47,548 bases of DNA from Acidothermus sp. (lineage in GTDB: Bacteria > Actinomycetota > Actinomycetes > Acidothermales > Acidothermaceae). Below the pieces are notes generated by a model. That model ran no database searches. It saw nothing but the letters and a program-made list of their open reading frames with translations, and was not told the DNA's origin. Where the stretch lies: the NCBI GenBank assembly GCA_023512015.1, contig JAIMAI010000016.1, positions 1-47,548 on the forward strand, read 5' to 3'. Shown in pieces: positions 9,394 through 17,903 of the stretch; positions within the stretch are counted from its first letter, which is position 1, and each line of letters begins with the position of its first letter. The translations under genes were made by a program, and so were the position numbers.

Positions 9394-10964
9394 GCACGTT
9401 CGATCTGCGTTTGGCCGCTCCCGCGCTCGCGGCGTGGCTGACCGCGGTCGTGGTCGCCCACCACCGGCCCGCGGTCGGTTTCATCTTCGCGGTGCTCGGA
9501 GCGTTTGCGGCTGCGCTGCTCACGATCGTCGGCTCTGGCCGGACGGCGGGCCGTCGGCGGCTGGCCGCGGCTTCCTGCCTCTGCGCTGCTGGTGCGGCTG
9601 CGGCGGTGGCATGGCGGGTCTCTGCCTTGGAGCGCAGCCCCCTTCGGCCGCTGGCCGAGCGGCATGCGCACGTCACGATCGAATTGCGGGTCGACGACGA
9701 CCCGCAGCGTCTGCGGCCCCAGCGGGGCGACGGCCCGAGGCGAACCCTCGTGGGGACGCGAGCCACCGCCTTGCTCGTGACCGACGAGCAGGGAACCCGT
9801 TGGCGGCTCCATGTTCCGGTGTTCGTCCTCGCCGGCGGCAGCGAATGGCTCGGTCTCCAGCCCACCCAGCGGATCCGTGCCGACGGCGTTTTGCAGCCGG
9901 GGCAGCGGGGGAGGTTTCAGGCCGCTACCTTCGCCGCCCGCGGCCCACCGATCACCGTCTCGCCTGCTGCGGGCTGGCAGTCGGCCGCCGGCAGGGTCCG
10001 TGACGCCCTGCAGCGCGCCGCCGTCCATCTGCCCCCTGCGGCCGGCGGGCTCCTCCCCGGGTTGGTGGACGGCGACACCTCCCGGCTGCCCGACACCGTC
10101 GCGGCGGATTTCACGACGACGGGGTTGTCGCACCTCGTTGCAGTGAGCGGGACCAACGTGTCGATCTACTTGGCGGCGCTACTGGCCGTCTGCCGAAGCC
10201 TGGTGCCCCGGATCGGCGGACGGATCGCCGTCGCCGTGGCCGGCTTGGCCTCTTTCGTGGTCGTCGCCCGCCCTCATCCGAGCGTGCTGCGGGCCGCGAC
10301 CATGGGCCTCGTCCTCACCCTCGGTCGGGCTGCCGGGGGCGGCCTGTCGGGCGTAGGGGTACTGGGCGCGGCGACCCTGCTGCTCGTCTACGCAGATCCC
10401 GCATTGGCGACGAACTACGGGTTCGCGTTATCGGTCGTGGCCACGGCTGCCCTGCTGGTCGCCGCTCCTCCCCTCACCGACCTGCTGGCTCGTCGCCTTC
10501 CCCGGTCGCTCGCCGAAGCGCTCGCCATTCCGCTCGCCGCGAGCACCGCCTGCGCCCCACTGATCGTCACTTTCGCGGGAACGATCAGCGTCTACGCGGT
10601 GCCCGCGAACATGGCGGCGGAAGTCGCCGTCGCACCCGCGACCGTCCTCGGGGTGGCGGCGGCCGCCGTCGCGCCGTGGTGGTCGACCGGCGGCGCGGTG
10701 CTGGCCACTCTCGGTGCGATCCCGTGCGCGTGGATCGTCTCGGTGGCTCGGGTCTTCGCCGCCTTGCCGGGGGCGACCCTGCGTTGGCCGTCCGGAGCTG
10801 TCGGGGGCGTCGCGCTGGCCGCCGTCGAGCTCAGCGTGGCCGCCGCCGTGGCATTCTTCGGTCATGCCTCGCAGCTCCCCCGGCGCCGGTCGATCCGCGA
10901 CGACGGGTTCGGCTCGCGGGACCCCACCCGCCCCCGTCCCCCTCACGGTGATCGTCGGCGATGA
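9390..10964 (+). CDS. comEC: ComEC-like membrane channel lacking the metallo-beta-lactamase domain
   Basis: Predicted DNA-import channel of the inner membrane. It starts at GTG 9390 within the ComEA stop. The 524 residues comprise two TM helices, a soluble OB-like DUF4131 region (~95-190) and the Competence domain with many TM helices and the conserved LVAVSGTNVSIYLAAL segment (~250). It ends after the last TM helices in a basic tail. The C-terminal metallo-beta-lactamase-like nuclease domain of full-length ComEC (700-800 residues) is absent. This is not a frameshift: the next 900 bp encode holA. Short ComEC proteins of this size are known in mycobacteria next to holA. Confidence 0.9.
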   Translation: MSTFDLRLAAPALAAWLTAVVVAHHRPAVGFIFAVLGAFAAALLTIVGSGRTAGRRRLAAASCLCAAGAAAAVAWRVSALERSPLRPLAERHAHVTIELRVDDDPQRLRPQRGDGPRRTLVGTRATALLVTDEQGTRWRLHVPVFVLAGGSEWLGLQPTQRIRADGVLQPGQRGRFQAATFAARGPPITVSPAAGWQSAAGRVRDALQRAAVHLPPAAGGLLPGLVDGDTSRLPDTVAADFTTTGLSHLVAVSGTNVSIYLAALLAVCRSLVPRIGGRIAVAVAGLASFVVVARPHPSVLRAATMGLVLTLGRAAGGGLSGVGVLGAATLLLVYADPALATNYGFALSVVATAALLVAAPPLTDLLARRLPRSLAEALAIPLAASTACAPLIVTFAGTISVYAVPANMAAEVAVAPATVLGVAAAAVAPWWSTGGAVLATLGAIPCAWIVSVARVFAALPGATLRWPSGAVGGVALAAVELSVAAAVAFFGHASQLPRRRSIRDDGFGSRDPTRPRPPHGDRRR

Positions 10965-11898
10965 GGAGCTGCTCGTCGAGCGCGCCCTGCACCGCGTGAT
11001 CGAAACGCTACGCGGGCGGCACCCCGAGGTCGACGTCGATCGCCTCGAGGCAGCGGACCTCGCCTCCGGCGAACTCGCCATGCGGACCGCCCCTTCGCTC
11101 TTCGCCGATCACCGGCTGGTCGTGATCGAAGGCGTAGACCAGCTCTCCAAAGACGTCACCGACGAGTTCCGGGAATTGTGCCGCGCGGCGATCGACGGTG
11201 GTGACCTCACGGTCGTCGCCACCCATCCCGGGAAGAACCGCGGAAAGGCGATTCTCGACGAGCTGATCGGCATGGGGGCTCGGCGTATCGAATGCGCCCG
11301 CCTCACCCGCCAGAGTGAGCGGATCGACTTCATCCGAGGCGAATTCGCCGCTGCGGGACGGTCGGCTTCGGAGGAGGTCGCGCGGGCGCTCCTGGAGGCA
11401 GTCGGCAGTGACCTTCGCGAACTCGCCAACGCGTGCGCCCAACTTTGCGCGGCCACCACGGAGCGGATCACCGTCGAGACCGTTCACCGCTACTTCCGCG
11501 GACACGCTGAGACCGGCGGATTCGCCGTCGCCGACGCACTGCTGGACGGCGACACCGCTGGCGCGGTGGAAAAACTGCGGTGGGCGTTGGCCACCGGGAC
11601 GCCCCCGGTGCTCGTGATCGGAGCGGTGGCTCAAGGTTTGCGGACCCTCGTGCGGGTCGGCTCCGCCGGTCGGGGCCGCCACCCGGCGGACCTCGCCCGC
11701 GACCTCGGATTGCCGCCGTGGCGGGTCGAACGCTCCCGGGCGCAGCTCCGCCGCTGGGCTCCCGGCAGTGTCGCGCAAGCGTTTCGCGCGGTCGCGGAAG
11801 CCGACCTCGCGGTCAAGGGCGGGGCATCGGATCCGGCGTACGCCCTCGAACAAATGATCTACAAGATGGACGCCGCCCGCGCCGCGGCGGCGCGCTGA
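10864..11898 (+). CDS. holA: DNA polymerase III subunit delta
   Basis: Clamp-loader delta subunit, which opens the sliding clamp for loading. The AAA+-like N-terminal fold begins with VPLTVIVGDEELLVERALHRVI. The core includes LEAADLASGELAMRTAPSLFADHRLVVI and the typical C-terminal collar domain ending DPAYALEQMIYKMDAAR. ATG 10864 gives 344 residues, close to the usual 320-340, and overlaps comEC by 101 bp. A start nearer 10940 would shorten the overlap but begins to cut the first strand. The order comEA-comEC-holA-rpsT is typical of actinobacteria. Confidence 0.93.
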   Translation: MPRSSPGAGRSATTGSARGTPPAPVPLTVIVGDEELLVERALHRVIETLRGRHPEVDVDRLEAADLASGELAMRTAPSLFADHRLVVIEGVDQLSKDVTDEFRELCRAAIDGGDLTVVATHPGKNRGKAILDELIGMGARRIECARLTRQSERIDFIRGEFAAAGRSASEEVARALLEAVGSDLRELANACAQLCAATTERITVETVHRYFRGHAETGGFAVADALLDGDTAGAVEKLRWALATGTPPVLVIGAVAQGLRTLVRVGSAGRGRHPADLARDLGLPPWRVERSRAQLRRWAPGSVAQAFRAVAEADLAVKGGASDPAYALEQMIYKMDAARAAAAR

Positions 11899-11919
11899 CG
11901 GCTCGGACGAGCCCGGCTT

Positions 11920-12363
11920 TCAGTCGGTCGCGGGCGTGTCGGTCGTCGCCGAGGTGCCTTCGCCGCTTGCCGCCGTCCGCCGCGAGGTCGAGCGGGTGGT
12001 GCGAGTCGCGGGGCGGGTCGCGGCCTTCGCTGCCTTCGCGGGTCGTGTCGCGGTGCCCCGCCTGCGGGTCGGCTTCTCTTCGGTGGCGACGGGTGCCGCT
12101 TGCTGGAGCGCCGCCGCCCGTCGGGCGATCGCCGACTTGCGGTTCGCCGCCTGATTGCGGTGGATGACCCCCTTGCTCACCGCCTTGTCCAATTGGCGGC
12201 AGGCCGCACGCATCAGGGCGACCGCCTCGGTCACGTTCCCGGCGTCCGCCGCTTCGCGGAACTTGCGGATCGCCGTCTTCAACGCGGACTTGACCGCCTT
12301 GTTCCGCAGCCGGGCCTTCTCGTTGGTCCGAATGCGCTTGATCTGCGACTTGATGTTCGCCAC
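11920..12363 (-). CDS. rpsT: Ribosomal protein S20 with a long basic, low-complexity C-terminal tail
   Basis: Primary 16S rRNA-binding protein of the small subunit. Residues 1-88 are a normal S20 ([18 protein letters not shown], then the conserved [21 protein letters not shown]). Bacterial S20 is normally about 86-88 residues. Here the frame continues without interruption to 147, adding a tail of Arg, Lys, Thr, Ala, Ser and Pro with an acidic end (~91-147). The start is GTG 12363 with GAGG about 9 nt upstream. It is divergent from lepA and convergent with holA. The tail resembles disordered nucleic-acid-binding tails of actinobacterial proteins; its function is unknown. Confidence 0.97.
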   Translation of the reverse strand: MANIKSQIKRIRTNEKARLRNKAVKSALKTAIRKFREAADAGNVTEAVALMRAACRQLDKAVSKGVIHRNQAANRKSAIARRAAALQQAAPVATEEKPTRRRGTATRPAKAAKAATRPATRTTRSTSRRTAASGEGTSATTDTPATD

Positions 12364-12396
12364 GCGTCAGCCTCGATTGATCGACGGGATTTCGGT

Positions 12397-12411
12397 GTGA
12401 CCATGGGTCAC
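12397..12411. promoter_or_regulatory. Perfect inverted repeat between rpsT and lepA
   Basis: GTGACC-ATG-GGTCAC lies 34 nt upstream of the rpsT start. A TACCCT -10-like box on the minus strand (12422-12427) would put this repeat at the 5' end of the rpsT mRNA as a hairpin. A second small palindrome (CCAGG-GTA-CCTGG, 12420-12432) overlaps that box. It is either an operator or a 5'-UTR hairpin for S20 control; unproven. Confidence 0.35.
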
Positions 12412-12536
12412 GCAAGGAGCCAGGGTACCTGGTGGCGCCCGACGCCGTCCAACCGGGCGCCGACGGGTGGCGCCGGGTCGTGCGACGATGAGGACCGCGC
12501 CGTTCAACCGACGACGTGATCTCTCGGAGTTCGCAG

Positions 12537-14354
12537 GTGCCCGACCAGACCGACCCCGCGCGGATCCGCAACTTCTGCATCATCGCGCACATCGACCACG
12601 GCAAGTCGACCCTTGCCGATCGCATGCTGCAGCTCACCGGTGTGGTGGACGAGCGAACCATGCGCGCGCAGTACCTCGACCGCATGGAGATCGAGCGGGA
12701 ACGGGGAATCACGATCAAGAGTCAGGCGGTGCGACTTCCGTGGCGGGTCGACGGGCAGGACTACGTCCTCAACCTGATCGACACCCCGGGCCACGTCGAC
12801 TTCACCTACGAGGTGTCCCGCTCGCTCGCGGCCTGCGAGGGTGCCGTGCTGCTCGTGGACGCCGCCCAAGGCATCGAAGCTCAGACGCTCGCGAATCTCT
12901 ACCTCGCGCTCGCCGCCGACCTGCACATCATCCCCGTGCTCAACAAGATCGATCTTCCTGCGGCCCAGCCCGACAAATACGCCGAAGAACTGGCGCACAT
13001 TATCGGCTGCACTCCCCAGGAGGTGCTGCGGGTCAGCGCCAAGACCGGCGAAGGAGTGCGCGAACTGCTCGATCACATTGTGGCCACGGTGCCTCCCCCC
13101 AAGGGAGACCCCGCCGCTCCACCACGCGCCCTGATCTTCGATTCGGTCTACGACGTCTACCGCGGCGTGGTCACCTACGTGCGGGTCGTCGACGGATATC
13201 TTTCCGCCCGCGAGCGCATCCGGATGATGTCCACGGGCGCCACGCACGAGCTGCTGGAAGTCGGAGTGATCTCGCCCGAGCCGAAGCCCACCGCGGGCCT
13301 CGGAGTCGGAGAAGTGGGGTACCTCATCACCGGCGTCAAAGACGTGCGCCAATCCAGGGTCGGTGACACCGTGACGTCGGCGGCCCGCCCCGCCACCACC
13401 CCACTCGCCGGATACCAACACCCCAAGCCGATGGTGTACGCCGGGCTGTACCCGATCGACGGTGACGACTATCCCCTGCTGCGGGACGCCCTCGACAAAT
13501 TGCAGCTCAACGACGCCGCGCTCACCTACGAACCGGAGACCTCGGCCGCCCTCGGCTTCGGTTTTCGCTGCGGCTTCCTCGGGCTGTTGCACCTCGAGAT
13601 CGTGCGCGAGCGGCTGGAAAGGGAATTCGGCCTGGATCTCGTCTCCACCGCGCCGAACGTCGTCTACCGGGTACGTCGGGACGACGGCAGCGAATTCCTC
13701 GTCACCAACCCCAGCGAATTCCCCAGTGGCAAGGTCGCGGAAGTCTACGAGCCGGTCGTGCGCGCGACCATCCTCACCCCGAGCGAATACATCGGCCCGG
13801 TCATGGAACTCTGCCAAGGACGACGCGGAACCCTGCTCGGCATGGATTACCTGTCGGCGGACCGAGTGGAGCTGCGCTACACCCTTCCCCTCGCGGAAAT
13901 AATTTTCGACTTCTTTGACCAATTGAAATCGCGGACCCGTGGTTTCGCGAGTCTCGACTACGAACCCACCGGCGAAGCTCCTGCGGACCTGGTGAAAGTC
14001 GACATCCTCCTGCAGGGTGAGCCGGTGGACGCCTTCAGCGCCATCGTGCCGCGCGATCGTGCCTACGCCTACGGCGTGGAGATGACGAAGAAACTCCGAG
14101 AGCTCATCCCACGCCAACAATTCGAGGTGCCGATCCAGGCCGCCATCGGCTCCCGGGTCATCGCCCGGGAGAACATTCGTGCGTTGCGCAAGGACGTCTT
14201 GGCCAAATGTTACGGCGGCGATATCACCCGTAAACGCAAGCTGTTGGAGAAACAGAAAGAAGGCAAGAAGCGGATGAAAATGGTGGGGCGGGTCGAAGTC
14301 CCGCAGGAGGCGTTCATTGCGGCGCTTTCCACCAACCCCACCCCGAAGGATTGA
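12537..14354 (+). CDS. lepA: Elongation factor 4 (LepA), ribosome-associated GTPase
   Basis: Translational GTPase that acts on stalled or maturing ribosomes. It has G1 [10 protein letters not shown]3 DTPGH, G4 NKID, the EF-G-like domains II-III and V, and the LepA-specific C-terminal domain ending [23 protein letters not shown]. About 605 residues is the normal length. I prefer GTG 12537 ([15 protein letters not shown]) with GGAG about 9 nt upstream. The frame also opens at GTG 12516 without a ribosome site. The 3' end (GAAGGATTGAGCGTG) forms the first rung of the start-site ladder described next. Confidence 0.96.
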   Translation: MPDQTDPARIRNFCIIAHIDHGKSTLADRMLQLTGVVDERTMRAQYLDRMEIERERGITIKSQAVRLPWRVDGQDYVLNLIDTPGHVDFTYEVSRSLAACEGAVLLVDAAQGIEAQTLANLYLALAADLHIIPVLNKIDLPAAQPDKYAEELAHIIGCTPQEVLRVSAKTGEGVRELLDHIVATVPPPKGDPAAPPRALIFDSVYDVYRGVVTYVRVVDGYLSARERIRMMSTGATHELLEVGVISPEPKPTAGLGVGEVGYLITGVKDVRQSRVGDTVTSAARPATTPLAGYQHPKPMVYAGLYPIDGDDYPLLRDALDKLQLNDAALTYEPETSAALGFGFRCGFLGLLHLEIVRERLEREFGLDLVSTAPNVVYRVRRDDGSEFLVTNPSEFPSGKVAEVYEPVVRATILTPSEYIGPVMELCQGRRGTLLGMDYLSADRVELRYTLPLAEIIFDFFDQLKSRTRGFASLDYEPTGEAPADLVKVDILLQGEPVDAFSAIVPRDRAYAYGVEMTKKLRELIPRQQFEVPIQAAIGSRVIARENIRALRKDVLAKCYGGDITRKRKLLEKQKEGKKRMKMVGRVEVPQEAFIAALSTNPTPKD

Positions 14355-14455
14355 GCGTGCGGGAAGCTGAAGGACCGAACGTGCGGGAATCCGAAGGACC
14401 GAACGCACTGGGAGCTGAAGGACCGAACGTGCGGCAAGCCGGAGTGTCGAGCATG
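14345..14455 (+). repeat. 24-bp tandem repeats forming a ladder of Shine-Dalgarno/GTG start signals
   Basis: Four imperfect 24-bp units run from 14357 to 14452. Each unit ends GAAGGACCGAAC or a variant and is followed by GTG, GTG, GCA or GTG, and finally ATG. GAAGGA placed 6 nt before GTG is a good start signal, so potential starts lie at 14357 (its signal is at the lepA 3' end), 14381 and 14429, plus ATG 14453. All are in frame with the MOSC gene. If translated, the repeat encodes an eight-residue unit such as VREAEGPN. Confidence 0.8.
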
Positions 14456-15097
14456 CCGGGGGTCGGGGTCGTCGTCTCGGTGAATGTTGGTCGCTCGCGA
14501 CCGATGGCCGGGATCGGCAAGGCGGTGGAACGCAGCGCCATCGACAAGCGGCCCATGGCCGGACCAGTCCAGGTCGGCGTCACCGGTCTGGACGGCGACG
14601 AGCAAGCGGACCGCGTCAACCACGGGGGGCTTCGCGAGGCCGTGTACGCCTACGCCGAAGAAGACCTCCAGCATTTCTCCGAACTGCTCGACCGTCCTTT
14701 ACGCCCCGGGCAATTCGGGGAGAACGTGACCACCCGGGGGGTGGCGGTCAGTTCGGCAATTGTGGGTGAAGTGTGGCGAGTAGGGACGACGGTGCTGGAA
14801 GTCTGCGGCCCCCGCATCCCGTGCCGGACGTTCCAGGTCTGGATGGAAGAACCCCAGTGGGTGCGCCGTTTCACTGCGGAAGCGCGTCCGGGCGCCTATC
14901 TGCGGGTGATGAACCCGGGTGTGATCGAAGCAGGGGACCAGGTGCAGATCGAACATCGCCCGGACCACGGCCTCACCGTGGCCGACGTCTTCCGTGCTTT
15001 CACCACGGACCGTTCGCAGCTCGCCGTCCTCGCCCGACATCCGGGAATCCCCCAGCGCTTGCGCGACGACGCGCGCCGACGGCTGGCCCGGTCGTGA
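14453..15097 (+). CDS. MOSC-domain protein (YiiM-like)
   Basis: MOSC domains occur in molybdenum-cofactor sulfurases and in the YiiM family, which reduce N-hydroxylated substrates with Moco. From ATG 14453 the protein has 214 residues: VVSVNVGRSRP, GLDGDEQADRVNHGGLREAVYAY, RPGQFGENVTT, then the conserved cysteine segment CGPRIPCRTFQ, and a C-terminal helical part (VADVFRAFTTDRSQLAVLARHPGIPQRLRDD). The first is the usual MOSC N-terminus, and GGAG lies 9 nt upstream. In-frame starts 24, 72 and 96 nt upstream could add up to 32 repeat residues. No Moco-biosynthesis genes are nearby. Confidence 0.9.
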   Translation: MPGVGVVVSVNVGRSRPMAGIGKAVERSAIDKRPMAGPVQVGVTGLDGDEQADRVNHGGLREAVYAYAEEDLQHFSELLDRPLRPGQFGENVTTRGVAVSSAIVGEVWRVGTTVLEVCGPRIPCRTFQVWMEEPQWVRRFTAEARPGAYLRVMNPGVIEAGDQVQIEHRPDHGLTVADVFRAFTTDRSQLAVLARHPGIPQRLRDDARRRLARS

Positions 15098-15137
15098 CCG
15101 TCGCCCCGGTCTGCTCGTGACGTCTTCCCGGCTCCGC

Positions 15138-15458
15138 TCAGCGCGTCCGCTCGGACCCGGTCCGGAGGACGAGCCCGGCCTGTTCGAGGGCCGCCTCGAC
15201 CCGAAGCCGCTCGATCGTGCGTTCGGTGCCGGTAGCCTCCAGCAGGCTTTGGGGAATGCACAGAGCTTGGCAGGCTTCCACGAGTTCACGGTCGTAGGCC
15301 AACAGGGTGGCGACGAACCGCATCGCCTTGCCCGGCATGGGCGCAGGGTCGGCGCAGGCGTCCAGGCACCGGCGCAGGCGCCGCAATCGTGCGCCGATCT
15401 CCTCGATCGGCGGGCCGGTGGGCTCGGCGATCCGGCCCCCCGACGGTCGCAGCCACAT
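15138..15458 (-). CDS. Small helical protein of unknown function
   Basis: This 106-residue protein starts at ATG 15458 with GAGGAGG about 9 nt upstream. The frame extends to 15518 but without a ribosome site. It looks fully alpha-helical (IEEIGARLRRLRRCLDACAD; AMRFVATLLAYDRELVEACQALCIPQSLLEA) with four cysteines (C31, C35, C63, C67 approximately) that are not in a standard zinc motif. It converges with the MOSC gene and diverges from hemW. I do not recognise a family. Confidence 0.7.
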   Translation of the reverse strand: MWLRPSGGRIAEPTGPPIEEIGARLRRLRRCLDACADPAPMPGKAMRFVATLLAYDRELVEACQALCIPQSLLEATGTERTIERLRVEAALEQAGLVLRTGSERTR

Positions 15459-15544
15459 CGCGCGTCGCCTCCTCGGTCGATGCCCACGATTGTGGCGCTT
15501 CCTGCCGTGAGATCGCACCCGCCTAAGCCGACCGGCTGCGGAGA

Positions 15545-15587
15545 TATCCTCGTCGCGATGGCGTCCGACGGGAAGTGCGGGCAGTGA
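15545..15587 (+). promoter_or_regulatory. hemW promoter with a nine-codon leaderless upstream ORF
   Basis: A TATCCT -10-like box (15545-15550) is followed by seven bases and then ATG 15558, which opens MASDGKCGQ and stops at TGA 15585-15587. That stop overlaps the hemW GTG (15584) as GTGA. This is the geometry of a leaderless mini-ORF coupled to hemW translation. The alternative hemW start, GTG 15575, would lie inside the mini-ORF. Confidence 0.4.
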
Positions 15588-16834
15588 GCACGACGCCCAC
15601 CGTGCACGACACGAGAGATTCCGCGGTCTTTCGCGACCTTCCGCCGCATGCGTGGTTGGCCGAGGTGTCGGACGACGAACTCACCCGCCGTCCGTTTGGG
15701 ATCTACGTCCACGTTCCGTATTGCCGGACCCGCTGTGGGTACTGCGATTTCAACACCTACACCGCCGAAGAACTCGGTGGCCACGCCAGCCGTCTCGGAT
15801 ACGCGGCCGACGCGATCCGCGAGATTCGCTTCGCCCGCCGGGCGTTTCGCGACCTGGACGTTCCGGTGCACACCGTCTTCTTCGGCGGAGGGACTCCCAC
15901 CGTGCTGCCGGTGACGGATTTGGTTGCGATCCTGCGCGCGATCGACACCGAATTCGGGCTCATCCCCGGTGCCGAGGTGAGCATCGAAGCCAATCCGGAG
16001 ACGGTGGATGCGCCGATGCTGGGGGCGTTGACCGCGGCGGGTTTCACCCGGATCAGTTTCGGGATGCAATCCGCCGTCCCGGCAATCCTTGCGCTCTTGG
16101 ATCGCACGCACACCCCGGGATTACCCGAGCGGCGGGTAGCCGAGGCGCGTGCTGCCGGTTTTGCGCAGGTCAACCTCGACCTCATTTACGGCACTCCCGG
16201 AGAATCGGACGCCGATTGGCGCAGCACCGTGCAGGCCGCCATCGACGCCGGCCCCACCCACGTGAGCGCGTATGCGCTCACCGTCGAGCCCGGTACCGCG
16301 CTGGCGCGCCGGGTGCGGCGGGGAGAGATTCCGCCGGTGGACGACGATGTGCTCGCCGACCGCTACCAACAGGTCGACGAATTGCTCTCCGCCGCCGGGT
16401 ACCACTGGTACGAAATTTCGAATTGGGCATTCCCCGGAGCGGAATGCCGACACAACCTCGGATACTGGCGCGGCACGTATTGGTGGGGGATCGGCCCGGG
16501 GGCACACAGTCACGTCGCCGACCGCCGGTGGTGGAACGTCAAACACCCGAACGCCTACGCCGAGCGGCTGCTGCGCGGTTTACTACCGGTCGACGGCGGC
16601 GAAATCCTTACCGCCCAGGAACGTCACACCGAACGGGTGATGCTCGGGCTTCGCCTGGTCGAGGGGCTCGCCCTCGATGAACTGTCGGGCGGGGAACGGA
16701 CGGCGGCGTTGCGCGCCGCCGAGGAGGGTTTACTGCAACGGCTCGATTCGGGCCGCTGCGTCCTGACCCTACGCGGCCGAATGCTGGCAGATGCCGTCGT
16801 TCGGAGCATTTTGTGTGAAACCGAAGCAAGCTGA
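15584..16834 (+). CDS. hemW: HemW, radical-SAM heme chaperone (coproporphyrinogen III oxidase-like)
   Basis: HemW binds heme and hands it to target proteins. It was long annotated as oxygen-independent coproporphyrinogen oxidase. The iron-sulfur motif CRTRCGYCDF is at residues 47-56, followed by FFGGGTPTVL, SIEANPET, SFGMQS and DLIYGTPGE. It has the HemW-type CX3CX2CXF and a C-terminal HemW domain. GTG 15584 (416 residues) has GGAAG 8 nt upstream. In actinobacteria hemW often precedes hrcA-dnaJ, as here. Confidence 0.94.
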   Translation: MSTTPTVHDTRDSAVFRDLPPHAWLAEVSDDELTRRPFGIYVHVPYCRTRCGYCDFNTYTAEELGGHASRLGYAADAIREIRFARRAFRDLDVPVHTVFFGGGTPTVLPVTDLVAILRAIDTEFGLIPGAEVSIEANPETVDAPMLGALTAAGFTRISFGMQSAVPAILALLDRTHTPGLPERRVAEARAAGFAQVNLDLIYGTPGESDADWRSTVQAAIDAGPTHVSAYALTVEPGTALARRVRRGEIPPVDDDVLADRYQQVDELLSAAGYHWYEISNWAFPGAECRHNLGYWRGTYWWGIGPGAHSHVADRRWWNVKHPNAYAERLLRGLLPVDGGEILTAQERHTERVMLGLRLVEGLALDELSGGERTAALRAAEEGLLQRLDSGRCVLTLRGRMLADAVVRSILCETEAS

Positions 16835-17000
16835 TGTGTGCTGACCCGATGCGACGAGAGAGAAGGGATTGTCTGGCCGATCCGGGCTATCCCCGCGCCC
16901 ACTCTCCGGAACCGCGCCCCATCGTCCATTCCGCCCGGTTTTCCCCAGGCAGCGCCAGCTGCGACGTAGCAGCGACATTGTCGTTTTACGTTTCGGCCGC

Positions 17001-17903
17001 GTGAATGAGTCAGTAGTGCCCGATGCCGACGGACCGTCCCTCGACGGTCCGCGGCGCGCTGCTGCCTACTTACGTCGTCTGCTCAACGAACCCGGCCCCT
17101 ATCGGCGTCGCTGGCAACAGCACGCCTTGCGGCTGCGGGGAAATAGCATCAACCAGGCGGCGGTGGCGCAGGTGCTCGCCCGCCGCCTGTGGGAGGCGGG
17201 CGAACGGGACGAAGAACACGCCGACCTTCCCCGCGAACTCAAGGATCGGGTCGCCCGGGCGCTGCGGGGCGAGGTCCTGAGTCCGGCCACTCTGCGGCTC
17301 TTCATCGAAGCCTTCGATTTCACCGAAGCCGAAGCCGGACGATTGTGGCAATTACTCAGTGGCCGCGGTGTTGCCGGCCGTGAGGCCCTTGAGGTGCGCA
17401 CCACGCTGTGGCACGAGTCCCTCGTACTGGGCGCCGACGGGTCGCGCCGGGAACACCGCGTCATCCAGGTGATCCAGGCCCAGGTGCCGGAAGTACGCCG
17501 CCACGAGTGGCTGGTGGAGGGGGCCGCCGACGCGGTGGAGGTCGTCCACGGGGGGCGTCTGGCGGAATTGACCACCGTGGCACCGCAGCACTGCCTGGCC
17601 GTCATCGAATTCGACCACCCCCTGGCCCGCGGTGAAACCCATCTGCTGGAATGCGTCGCGACTTTCCCTCCCGGAGGGGAGCGTCCGGTGGAATTACGGC
17701 GTTCCACCGAGGCGCGGCTGGAGAACGTCGAACTCCTGGTGAGGTTTCATCCCCACTGCCTTCCGCGACAGCTCTGGTGGGTCGTCGGCGAAGCCGACGG
17801 TTTAGAGCGGACCAAGAGTGCTGCCCTCGAAGCGGGTCACACCGTTCGGCGGCGGATCAGCTCGATCGAACACGGCTTCGTAGCGCTGCGCTGGCAGTGG
17901 TGA
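17001..17903 (+). CDS. Conserved-looking protein of unknown function, possible HTH at the N-terminus
   Basis: About 300 residues from GTG 17001. The frame is open upstream to 16869, but that part is low-complexity. An N-terminal helical region includes LRRLLNEPGPYRRRWQQHALRLRGN and a stretch LRLFIEAFDFTEAEAGRLWQLL. The latter looks like the helix-turn-helix-associated segment of actinobacterial XRE-type regulators, where a domain counts layers in the same way (low certainty). The C-terminal half is beta-rich (EHRVIQVIQAQVPEVRRHEWLVEGAADAVEVVHGG, then WWVVGEADGLERT). A TACGTT box 8 nt before GTG 17001 may be its promoter. It sits between hemW and hrcA. Confidence 0.75.
   Translation: MNESVVPDADGPSLDGPRRAAAYLRRLLNEPGPYRRRWQQHALRLRGNSINQAAVAQVLARRLWEAGERDEEHADLPRELKDRVARALRGEVLSPATLRLFIEAFDFTEAEAGRLWQLLSGRGVAGREALEVRTTLWHESLVLGADGSRREHRVIQVIQAQVPEVRRHEWLVEGAADAVEVVHGGRLAELTTVAPQHCLAVIEFDHPLARGETHLLECVATFPPGGERPVELRRSTEARLENVELLVRFHPHCLPRQLWWVVGEADGLERTKSAALEAGHTVRRRISSIEHGFVALRWQW

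Noticed and set aside
12504-14408. A 634-codon minus-strand open frame across lepA
   Set aside because: Antisense shadow of lepA with no family signature.
14357-14452. The 24-bp array as a CRISPR
   Set aside because: No spacers: the units are directly adjacent and imperfect. The same applies to the arrays at 5064 and 43551.
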